Below, piece after piece: positions 1 through 7,486 of a DNA stretch of 17,416 nucleotides. The stretch comes from Saprospiraceae bacterium (lineage in GTDB: Bacteria > Bacteroidota > Bacteroidia > Chitinophagales > Saprospiraceae), in assembly GCA_004297645.1 (NCBI GenBank), contig SCUG01000258.1, positions 1 to 17,416 on the forward strand, written 5' to 3'. The notes under the pieces are model-generated. The model searched no databases. It saw nothing but the letters and a program-made list of their open reading frames with translations, and was not told the origin of the DNA. The position numbers were made by a program, and so were the translations under genes. Position 1 is the stretch's first letter. Every line of letters begins with the position of its first letter.

Positions 1-2
1 CC

Positions 3-3000
3 GACCTCGAAAACGGCTGCACCAGCACAGCGGGCGTCACTGTTTATCAAAATATCTTCCCGCCTTCGGCGAATGCCGGGGCGGACACGATGCTGTCGTG
101 TGCGGTGCCTTCACTCACCCTGGATGGCACGGCATCCCTGGCGGCAGGCGGCATTAGTTTCGCCTGGAGCACGGCCAACGGCAACATCATTCCTCCAGCC
201 AATATCGCCACACCCGTGGTGGACAAGGCCGGGGATTACCAACTCATCGTCACCAGCCTCGTGAATGCCTGTCAGGATACCGCCATCGTTTTGGTGGCGG
301 TGGATACTCTTGCGCCGCAGGCGAACATCGGCTTCCCCAACGGCAGCACGCTGACCTGCACCACGCCTGAAGTGACGCTCACGGCCAGCAATGCTTCGGG
401 CAGCCAAAGCCTGACCTACCAATGGGTAGGCAACATCTCCGGCGGGCAGGGAACCGGCACGGCGGCCACCATCGTACCGGGCGTTTTTTCACTCATTCTC
501 ACCGACACCCTCAACGGCTGCATTGACACCGCAGTGGTAATCGTAGGTCTCGACACCATTCCACCGCAGGTGGAGGCCGGGCCGGGAGGCGTGCTCAGTT
601 GCACCGCTGAAACCGTTACCATCGGCACCATGACCACCTCCTCCGGCCCCAATTTCAGCTACCAATGGACCAGCTCTCCCGGTGGCTCATTTATCAGCGA
701 AACAGACTCCACCTACGTGACGGTAGATTCCGCCGGCGTTTATACGCTCACGGTGACTAACCTTCAAAACAACTGCGCTGCCGCCGACTCAGCTATCGTG
801 GTGAACAACGCCAATGGGCCGGTGGCCAATGCCGGGCCAGACGGGATTCTGGACTGCAACGACGTCACCTTCACCCTCGACGGCAGCGGCTCCACCATCG
901 TCCCATTTACCAACATCACGTGGCAAAATTCGAGCGGAGCGGCCATCGGCCACACCCAAACAGTGGTGGTTGACTACCCCGATACGTTCATCCTCACCGT
1001 CAGTTTTGCCTTTTGCCAAGATACCGACACGGTGGTGGTCACGGCCATCGCCATCCCGCCCGTAGCCGATGCCGGGGCGGATATGGCTCTCGATTGCCTC
1101 ACCGGGCAAGCTACTCTCAACGGCAGCGGCTCCAGCAATGGGCCGGATTTTAGCGCACAATGGGCGGGCGGGTCCATCGCATCGGGTGGCAACACGCTGA
1201 CGCCGGTAGTGAATGCCCCCGGCACCTATGTTTTGACTGTCACGGACATTGCCAACGATTGCATCAGCACGGACACGGCAGTGGTCACCCTCGATACGGC
1301 GGCCTGCATGCCGGTGGTGAATGCGGGTGCCAATGGGCTGGTGAACTGCTACTCCCTGCAAGATACCCTTTCGGCCACCGGCCCGGCCGGCGCTGTTTTT
1401 ATTTATCAATGGACGGCCCTCAGTGGGACGATTTACAACAATTTCAACCCCCTTGCGCCCGTCGTGAGTGCCGGGCAGTTCGTGCTCTCCGTGACCAATA
1501 CGGCAGTCAACCTAACCGCCACCGATACAGTAGCCGTGATGACCGACACGGTGGCTCCGGTAGCCGATGCCGGGCAGCAAATCCTCACGCTCAATTGCCC
1601 GCAACTGGAAAGTTGTTATGCCCTTGATGTGAGCAATTCATCGCAGGGGCCGCAGTATTCCTATTCCTGGGAAACCTTCGGCGGCAATTTTTGCACCCCT
1701 GCCGGTGAGTTGTTTGCCGAAATTTTGGGCGATGGCATTTACAACCTTTTGGTTACCGACGTGACGAATGGTTGCATTGGCGAAGATGCCGTGCTCGTCC
1801 AACTTTTCGACTTCGGGCCTACGGCCAATGCCGGGCCGGACATTCAGATGGCCTGTGCTGACACCCTCGCACTGCCAAATGGCAGTGCCTCCTCTACCGG
1901 CCCCAATTTTACCTACCAATGGGTTTCGCCCGGCGGGAACATCCTAAACGGCGGCACTACCCTCGCCCCGCAGGTTTCGCCGAGCGGCAATCAGGACACT
2001 TTTATCCTCGAAGTTTTAAACACTGCAAACCTCTGCCGCGACACGGACGAGATGGCCGTCTTCGCCCCGACGGGCTGCCTGCCAGGCTGCAACGCCACCG
2101 TGTCGGGCATCCTGACCTGCGATGTGGACACTGTGGCACTCAGCGGCCTCGGCTCCACGCAAAGCGCCATCACGTCGTACCTATGGACGGCCCTCAGCGG
2201 CAATTTGTGCGGCAGCACCAATACAATCGTCACTTGCGCCGGCGCCCCCGGCATCTATCAGCTTGCCGTGACGAACAATTTCAGCGGCGTTGAGTTCACC
2301 TCGACCTGCTCGGTGCAAGTGCTCGAAAATGTGCAGACGCCTTTCGCCGACGCCGGCCCATTCCAGAACATCACGTGTACTTTCCCTACCCGCACACTGA
2401 ACGGCACTTTGTCGTCGGCAGGCTTGAATATCACTTATGAATGGCTGGCCACTCCCGGCCATTTTATAAGTGGAGCAAACACCCCCATGCCGGTGGTGGA
2501 CGAGCCGGGATTTTACACCCTCATCGTCACCGACACCCTCAACGGCTGCACGGCTTCCGATTTTGTAAATGTGGACCTCGACACCCTCCACCCCGTCGCC
2601 CAAGCCGGGCCGGGCGACATCCTCACCTGCACGAATAGCAACGCCGTACTAAGTGGCAGTGCCACGCCGTCATCGGGGGTGAGTTTCGCATGGACCACGG
2701 ACGGAACAGGCGACATTTGCGCCGGGAGTACTTCACCAAACCCGGTGGTTTGCGCCGCAGGCACTTATTATCTGACGGCGACCATCACCGCCAATGGCTG
2801 CACCGGCACCGACAGCACCGTGGTGACATCGAGTGCCGGTTTCCCCATGGTCAACACCGGGCCTGACCTGTACTATACCTGCGCCGACACCTTGTTCACC
2901 ATTTTGGCCACAGCCACCGGCGGAGCCGTGCTCACCTATGCCTGGACATCGCCAAACGGCGGCTGCTTCGTCAGCCCTACCTCGGTTTTGCAGCCCACGG

Positions 3001-5129
3001 TCAACTGCCCCGGCACGTATAAACTAACCGTAACCGATTTGGTGAATGGCTGCACCGCCACCTCCGTCGTGGAAGTGCTCACCGATACTGTGCCGCCGCT
3101 GGCCGACGCTGGCAGCACGCAGGAAATCAACTGCCAAAACCCGGTGGTATCGCTCGACGGGAGTGGCTCCGCTCCAGTGGGAGCGCTCGATTTTCTTTGG
3201 GTTGCCTCCGGCAATGGCCACATCGTCTCTGGCGCTAATACTGCCACACCGGTGGTGGATTCCGCCGGGGTATATACTCTCATCGTCACCCGCCAGAACA
3301 ACCAATGCAAAGACACCGCCTCTGTCAGCATCACTTTTGACAGCAACATCCCCGTGGCTGATGCCGGCCCCGACACCACCCTCACCTGCACCCGCACGAG
3401 CTTGCACCTCGATGGCAGCGGCACATCGGCAAGCCCCTCTATTTTCTACACCTGGGCGGCCCTGCCGGGCAATATTGTAAACGGGGGAACCACCCTCTCG
3501 CCGTCAATAGACCTGCCCGGCACTTACGTGCTAACGGTGGAAGATACGGCCAGCCTTTGCGTCGTCACCGATACGGTGCAGGTGGCGATGGACACTCTTT
3601 CGCCAACGGCGATGATAGACCTGACGCCACTGACGGTCACTTGCGCCACGCCCACGGCCACCATCATGGGGAATCTATCCACCCCGGCCAATAGCTTGAA
3701 CTATCATTGGACGACCACCGGTGGGCATATTTTCACCGGCGTGAATAATGCCAATGTGACGGTGGATTCCGGCGGTACCTACACGCTCACCGTTACCCAC
3801 ACCCGCAACGGCTGCACCGATGCCGCCGCTTTTTTCGTGGAGGAAGATTTTGAAAAACCCGTGGTACAGCTTGCCCCGGCACCGGAACTGAACTGCTATT
3901 CCCCGGCGGTGCAGCTCGAAGTTTTCCCGCCCACGGCGGACACCATTTACACTTACTTGTGGACGGGGCCGCCGCCCATTCTGGACGAAACCACGCCCAC
4001 GCCAACGGTCAGCGAGCCGGGGTTTTACAAAGTGACGGTGACCAATACGGCGAATGGCTGCGAGGAGCAAGGCTCTTTGATTGTGCCGGAAAACTTCAAT
4101 GCGCCGGAAGCGGCGGCATCGGCAATGGGCGAGCTGGATTGCGGCAATCTCGCCGCAGGGCTGTCGGGCGAAGGCTCCTCCACCGGCAACGTCAGCTACC
4201 TGTGGACGACCGGCAGCGGCGGCAACATCGCAGATTCCACGGCTTTGGTCACTCAAACCAACGCCCCCGGCTGGTACTATCTGACCGTGCAGTTTTTGGC
4301 CAACGGCTGCACGGCCACCGATTCGGCGGAGGTGATAGCCACTGCCATCCCCATCACCGGGGCGGAGATAACCACCGAAAGCCCCAACTGCAAAAACCCC
4401 GACGGCTTTATTCGGATAGATTCGGTCATTGGCGGCGACCCGCCGTTTTTCTATTCGCTCAACGGCGGCATTTTCATCACCTGGCCGCAGTTCAGCTACC
4501 TCGACCCGGGCAGCTACCAAATCGCCATCGAAGACCTCAACGGCTGCAACTGGGAAACCGCCCTTGCCCTCGATTTTCCGGGAGAAATACTCGTCAATTT
4601 GGGCGAAGACCAACACATCCGGCTGGGTGAGAGTGCTAAAATTGAAGCGTTGCTCAGCTTTTCCCCCGGCCAATTGGGCGCCATCATCTGGCAAAACCTG
4701 CCTGATTCGGCGGCGTGCCCCACCTGCCTTGAGCAGGTGGTGACCCCCAACGAAACCACGGTTTATTGGGTGACGGCCGTGGATACAAATGGCTGCAAAG
4801 CTGAGGACAAGGTCACCATTTGGGTGGATGAAGAAGCACCGTTTTTTGTCCCGAACGCTTTCTCTCCCAACGGTGACGGCAACAACGACCGGCTGATACT
4901 TTTCGCAGGAGGCGAGGTGGCAGTCGTGCGTACTTTCCGCATCTTCAACCGCTGGGGCGACTTAGTTTTCATTGCTGAAAACTTCCCGCCCAATGACCCG
5001 GCCTTCGGCTGGGACGGGAATTTCGATGGCCGTCCGATGAATTCCGCCGTCTTCGTGTGGATGGCGGAAGTGGAATACTTAGATGGGCTGCGGGAGGTGG
5101 TTTACGGGGATGTCACGCTGATGCGGTGA
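3..5129 (+). CDS. Giant T9SS type B adhesin, tandem Ig/PKD-like repeats (5' partial)
   Basis: This is a surface or secreted adhesin-like protein that should be exported by the type IX secretion system. The frame is open from base 3 to the TGA at 5127-5129, giving 1708 visible residues. The first visible residues (D-L-E-N-G-C) already match the end of a repeat, so the gene starts upstream and the ATG at 90 is internal. In order it holds 17 Ig/PKD-like repeats of about 84 residues (residues 23-1450), a SprB-like repeat (about 1452-1530, with GG-D-PPF-YSLNGG and D-LNGC), one more Ig-like domain (about 1531-1613) and a CHU_C gliding-motility C-terminal domain (about 1615-1708). That last domain has the diagnostic F-V-PNAFSPNGDGNND and IFNRWGDLVF motifs. 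Repeats 1-17 are rich in Thr, Asp, Gly and Val and contain only about ten Lys/Arg. A role in adhesion or biofilm is inferred from architecture; the ligand is unknown. It is convergent with the minus-strand cargo cluster, and no clear terminator separates them. Confidence 0.93.
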   Translation, partial: DLENGCTSTAGVTVYQNIFPPSANAGADTMLSCAVPSLTLDGTASLAAGGISFAWSTANGNIIPPANIATPVVDKAGDYQLIVTSLVNACQDTAIVLVAVDTLAPQANIGFPNGSTLTCTTPEVTLTASNASGSQSLTYQWVGNISGGQGTGTAATIVPGVFSLILTDTLNGCIDTAVVIVGLDTIPPQVEAGPGGVLSCTAETVTIGTMTTSSGPNFSYQWTSSPGGSFISETDSTYVTVDSAGVYTLTVTNLQNNCAAADSAIVVNNANGPVANAGPDGILDCNDVTFTLDGSGSTIVPFTNITWQNSSGAAIGHTQTVVVDYPDTFILTVSFAFCQDTDTVVVTAIAIPPVADAGADMALDCLTGQATLNGSGSSNGPDFSAQWAGGSIASGGNTLTPVVNAPGTYVLTVTDIANDCISTDTAVVTLDTAACMPVVNAGANGLVNCYSLQDTLSATGPAGAVFIYQWTALSGTIYNNFNPLAPVVSAGQFVLSVTNTAVNLTATDTVAVMTDTVAPVADAGQQILTLNCPQLESCYALDVSNSSQGPQYSYSWETFGGNFCTPAGELFAEILGDGIYNLLVTDVTNGCIGEDAVLVQLFDFGPTANAGPDIQMACADTLALPNGSASSTGPNFTYQWVSPGGNILNGGTTLAPQVSPSGNQDTFILEVLNTANLCRDTDEMAVFAPTGCLPGCNATVSGILTCDVDTVALSGLGSTQSAITSYLWTALSGNLCGSTNTIVTCAGAPGIYQLAVTNNFSGVEFTSTCSVQVLENVQTPFADAGPFQNITCTFPTRTLNGTLSSAGLNITYEWLATPGHFISGANTPMPVVDEPGFYTLIVTDTLNGCTASDFVNVDLDTLHPVAQAGPGDILTCTNSNAVLSGSATPSSGVSFAWTTDGTGDICAGSTSPNPVVCAAGTYYLTATITANGCTGTDSTVVTSSAGFPMVNTGPDLYYTCADTLFTILATATGGAVLTYAWTSPNGGCFVSPTSVLQPTVNCPGTYKLTVTDLVNGCTATSVVEVLTDTVPPLADAGSTQEINCQNPVVSLDGSGSAPVGALDFLWVASGNGHIVSGANTATPVVDSAGVYTLIVTRQNNQCKDTASVSITFDSNIPVADAGPDTTLTCTRTSLHLDGSGTSASPSIFYTWAALPGNIVNGGTTLSPSIDLPGTYVLTVEDTASLCVVTDTVQVAMDTLSPTAMIDLTPLTVTCATPTATIMGNLSTPANSLNYHWTTTGGHIFTGVNNANVTVDSGGTYTLTVTHTRNGCTDAAAFFVEEDFEKPVVQLAPAPELNCYSPAVQLEVFPPTADTIYTYLWTGPPPILDETTPTPTVSEPGFYKVTVTNTANGCEEQGSLIVPENFNAPEAAASAMGELDCGNLAAGLSGEGSSTGNVSYLWTTGSGGNIADSTALVTQTNAPGWYYLTVQFLANGCTATDSAEVIATAIPITGAEITTESPNCKNPDGFIRIDSVIGGDPPFFYSLNGGIFITWPQFSYLDPGSYQIAIEDLNGCNWETALALDFPGEILVNLGEDQHIRLGESAKIEALLSFSPGQLGAIIWQNLPDSAACPTCLEQVVTPNETTVYWVTAVDTNGCKAEDKVTIWVDEEAPFFVPNAFSPNGDGNNDRLILFAGGEVAVVRTFRIFNRWGDLVFIAENFPPNDPAFGWDGNFDGRPMNSAVFVWMAEVEYLDGLREVVYGDVTLMR
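69..4352 (+). repeat. 17 tandem ~252-bp Ig/PKD-like coding repeats
   Basis: Each unit starts near A-[DN]-A-G-[PA]-D, has a Cys about 9 residues later (LTC/LSC), then a G-S/W core (Y-x-W). It ends with PG-x-Y-x-L-T-V-T-D and a second Cys in NGC, followed by a T/D-rich strand and DTxxPxA leading into the next unit. The Cys pair suggests one disulfide per domain. Units vary from about 80 to 88 residues and are clearly diverged at DNA level, so this is an old array and not a recent expansion. Repeat 6 lacks the second Cys (NTAVNL replaces the NGC region). Repeat 4 is shorter. Confidence 0.85.
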
Positions 5130-5185
5130 GTGGCGTCGAAGCCTGGATGAAGGAGGCCCAGCAAAATCCAAATTATCCATTTCAT
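5102..5185 (-). pseudogene. 18-codon stub of the 6763-7482 gene
   Basis: Four bases after the stop of the propeller gene 5190-6707, an ATG at 5185 opens a reading frame. Its first 18 codons (MKWIIWILLGLLHPGFDA) are the same as those of the gene at 6763-7482. Homology ends at base 5131, two bases past the adhesin stop codon. The frame then continues antisense into the adhesin tail for nine codons (THRISVTSP) to a TAA at 5102-5104. The two copies differ at two bases in this stretch, both synonymous within H-P-G. The spacing from the upstream stop (4 bp) equals that in the intact copy. It is either a deletion remnant or the left edge of a tandem duplication. A functional 27-residue peptide is unlikely. 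Confidence 0.75.
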
Positions 5186-5189
5186 GTTT

Positions 5190-6707
5190 TCAATGTTTTA
5201 CAAATTGCCTCGTCACCCACACCCCGCCCACCAGCGCCGAGCAGAAATACGCCCCCGGCGGCTCGCCGCCCAGGTCGAACGACAGGCTGCCCCTGCCCGG
5301 TTTGTAGGTTTCGTCTTTTAACCTGTGCCCTTGCAGGTCGTACACTTTCAGCGCAGTGATGAGCTTGCTGCCTTGCGCCTCGATGGTAAGTTGCCCGCCT
5401 GTTGGATTCGGATAGATTTTGATGGGGCTGTTTTCGCCCACCGGCAGCTCGACAACGCCCGTGCTGATGCTGTCGCAGCCCGGCTCCAGACACCCCAGGC
5501 TGTCTAACTTGACTATCCAGCTATTTTCCTTGGTGATGCTGTCGCCCCAGGTGCTGCCAGCACAAATGAAACCACCGTCGGAGGTGGGTATAGTCCGCCA
5601 GAATACGTCGTAAAACTTGCCTTCTGTCGAAGCGCTGTATTTTCTTTCCCATAGAACATCCCCATCAGGGGAAATTTTGGCAATGGTCCCATAAGCTTTT
5701 TGGTCGGCTACATAGGGGTTTTCCCGTTTTGTGCCACCTGTGATGAAATTGCCGTCAGGGCAGCGCTCCAGTCCCCTCCACGCCGTGTCCTCGTATATGC
5801 TGCTCCCGTATTCCTTTGACCAGAGTACTTCCCCGCTCTCATTAATGTTCAGTATCAACTCCACCCTGTATCTCGGAAAACCGGGATTAAAATAATTTTT
5901 TGTTCCGGTGACTAGGTAAGTCCCATCCTCCAACCCGGCGATGGCACCCAGTGCGATTAACTCCTCGTCCCCCTGCGGCACGATGTCTTTCCACCAGATT
6001 TGGTTGCCGAGGGAGTCCACCCGGAGGTAGGTTCCTTGTCGGTCGTAAATGTTGTAGGAGCGGGAGCCTACTACGATAAAGCCTTTGTCGGGAGTTTCCA
6101 CCACACCGTTGCCGTAGTTAGCTTCGTTATTTACTTTTTGGTAGGTCTTCATGAATGCCTGGTTCCAAAGGCTATCAGTCTTTAACAATAGCAGCTTCCC
6201 ACCAGGGATGGCGGGACTGAACCTGTATCCGGTTAGAACAACTCCGTTGTCGGAAGTTCGAAGCATTGTACTTGTAGAATAATCGCCATAACCAGGGACA
6301 CCAAATATTGAAGTCTGGAGTGTATCGAGCAAAGCGCCTTCCAAACGGCACAAAAAAAGGTCGCTGTTAACTGTGTCATCAAACCCATTTGGATTCATCC
6401 TGCCTGAAACATCAATTTCAATCGGATTGGTTGGATTTGATGTAATGTCAAAAATCTTGCTACCTCCTAAAAAATCAATTTTTCTAAAACCTTGTATCAT
6501 TCCCTGTTTTGAAATTTGAACCACATGTCCGTTTTCAAATGTAGTAAAAGATGCCCCTCCACCTACGGCAATATAAAAATCATTAGTTTCAGCTATGCTT
6601 GTAAAAGCATTCCAAATACTATCATAATCAAACTGAATATTAAAGTAGGTCGTCTGGGCAAAAAGGGCATTCGTGCTAATGATGAGTAGAACGAGTATTT
6701 TTCTCAT
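5190..6707 (-). CDS. T9SS type A sorting-domain beta-propeller protein (copy A)
   Basis: This is a predicted secreted protein of 505 residues. It starts with a clear signal peptide (MRKILVLLIISTNALFAQ, cleavage after A-Q likely). Seven blade-like repeats about 54-59 residues apart can be followed by their small turn motifs near residues 49 (IAVGGG), 101 (VSGRMN), 157 (VLTGYRF), 213 (IVVGSRS), 269 (LVTGTKN), 323 (ITGGTKR) and 382 (ICAGSTW), as expected for a seven-bladed propeller. A C-LEPGC segment follows, then a type A T9SS sorting domain from about residue 428 (IYPNPTGG) to the end (ending V-T-R-Q-F-V-K-H). No catalytic residues are recognisable and the function is unknown. It is the last complete gene of a minus-strand cluster and is a paralogue of 7487-9001. 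The first third of the gene is visibly richer in A+T than the rest. Confidence 0.9.
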   Translation of the reverse strand: MRKILVLLIISTNALFAQTTYFNIQFDYDSIWNAFTSIAETNDFYIAVGGGASFTTFENGHVVQISKQGMIQGFRKIDFLGGSKIFDITSNPTNPIEIDVSGRMNPNGFDDTVNSDLFLCRLEGALLDTLQTSIFGVPGYGDYSTSTMLRTSDNGVVLTGYRFSPAIPGGKLLLLKTDSLWNQAFMKTYQKVNNEANYGNGVVETPDKGFIVVGSRSYNIYDRQGTYLRVDSLGNQIWWKDIVPQGDEELIALGAIAGLEDGTYLVTGTKNYFNPGFPRYRVELILNINESGEVLWSKEYGSSIYEDTAWRGLERCPDGNFITGGTKRENPYVADQKAYGTIAKISPDGDVLWERKYSASTEGKFYDVFWRTIPTSDGGFICAGSTWGDSITKENSWIVKLDSLGCLEPGCDSISTGVVELPVGENSPIKIYPNPTGGQLTIEAQGSKLITALKVYDLQGHRLKDETYKPGRGSLSFDLGGEPPGAYFCSALVGGVWVTRQFVKH

Positions 6708-6712
6708 GGCAC

Positions 6713-6747
6713 AAAAAAATGAAGGGCTGCCAGAAACCGGCAGCCCT
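6713..6747 (-). terminator. Hairpin plus T-run directly before copy A start
   Basis: On the minus strand AGGGCTGCC (6747-6739) pairs with GGCAGCCCT (6731-6723) across a 7-base loop. It is followed by TCATTTTTTTG. It looks like an intrinsic terminator for the gene ending at 6763, but the T-run ends only about six bases before the ATG of the propeller gene. It may therefore act as a partial terminator, an mRNA processing/stability element or a translational control structure. Confidence 0.7.
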
Positions 6748-6762
6748 ATGGTTTAAGAAAGC

Positions 6763-7482
6763 TTATTTGCTGATTTTTACAACTTTACCGAATGCAAACT
6801 CGTCCCCAAGGTTGGAGCGGATGCGGTAGAAATACACACCAGCTGGCAGGCTGGATGCGTCCCAAACAACGTTGCAATTGCCTGTTACGCTGTCTCTCCA
6901 TACAATGCGTCCCGACATGTCGGTCGCCTCGATAGTGTAGGCATCGCTACCCAGAACGTTCCTGAATTCAAACGACACAGCAGTGACAAACGGATTGGGC
7001 GATACAACAACTCCTGGTTCCTTGCTGGTTTGAATTGGCTGCACCTGTCCTTCGCTCGACCTATCCCCTCCGCCTCCTGAAGCAATCGGTATCAAAGGGT
7101 AATACACGCCTGACCTCAAATCATGGAGCCCCTGCGACATCGCAAGTGCAGATGTGTTCACTTCATCCGTGTAGCCCTTGGCAGTGGCATAGTTTGCGTC
7201 GGGAATGTTCATCAGGTCACTTCCACTTGCAAGCACAGCGGTCATATAGCCTTTGTAAGCTACAATTTCATCTGTAGTTCCGGTCAAATCGTTCAACTCC
7301 GACAATGCCTGCGTGTAGTTACCTTGACCTGCCAGTGTACCGATGCGCAGCATTCTGTCTTCCGGCTGGTTGCGGTCGGCGAGGATGGCGAGTGCGTCCG
7401 TGTAGTTGGCGGGCCTCATGTCGTCGTTGGCGTCGAAGCCGGGGTGAAGGAGGCCCAGCAAAATCCAAATTATCCATTTCAT
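6763..7482 (-). CDS. Short T9SS type A sorting-domain protein
   Basis: The product is 239 residues. The hydrophobic N-terminus MKWIIWILLGLLHPGFDA could serve as a signal peptide, though its n-region is short. Residues about 20-135 are predicted mostly helical and contain NYTDALAIL, GNYTQALSEL and TDEIVAYKGYM, a style seen just before the sorting domain in large Bacteroidota cargo proteins. A Gly/Ser-rich linker follows, and residues about 158-239 form a type A T9SS sorting domain (VVVSPNPF, MSGRIVW, LPAGVYFYRI, GKVVKISK). The start lies 4 bp after the stop of the propeller gene 7487-9001, so the two are probably co-transcribed. It may be a detached C-terminal piece of a larger cargo protein now using a borrowed leader. 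No enzymatic function is recognisable. Confidence 0.82.
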   Translation of the reverse strand: MKWIIWILLGLLHPGFDANDDMRPANYTDALAILADRNQPEDRMLRIGTLAGQGNYTQALSELNDLTGTTDEIVAYKGYMTAVLASGSDLMNIPDANYATAKGYTDEVNTSALAMSQGLHDLRSGVYYPLIPIASGGGGDRSSEGQVQPIQTSKEPGVVVSPNPFVTAVSFEFRNVLGSDAYTIEATDMSGRIVWRDSVTGNCNVVWDASSLPAGVYFYRIRSNLGDEFAFGKVVKISK

Positions 7483-7486
7483 GTTT

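Larger units (their letters stand above)
5131..6747 (-). repeat. Duplicated cargo unit, copy A
   Basis: This block corresponds to 7428-9042 at an offset of about 2297 bp. It contains, in minus-strand order, the pre-ATG hairpin, the propeller gene and the first 18 codons of the short sorting-domain gene. The first 120 bases (5131-5250 against 7428-7547) differ at only three positions by eye. Similarity falls toward the 5' half of the propeller gene. Confidence 0.8.

Noticed and set aside
789..1409. 206-codon minus-strand frame in the adhesin repeats
   Set aside because: It is antisense to coding repeats and its apparent internal periodicity only mirrors the adhesin repeats.
3675..4694. Long open frame (339 codons) on the minus strand inside the adhesin gene
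   Set aside because: It is antisense to clear repeat-coding sequence, has low-complexity Arg/Gly/Ala-rich content and no recognisable domain. Such frames arise from the GC-rich codon pattern of the adhesin.
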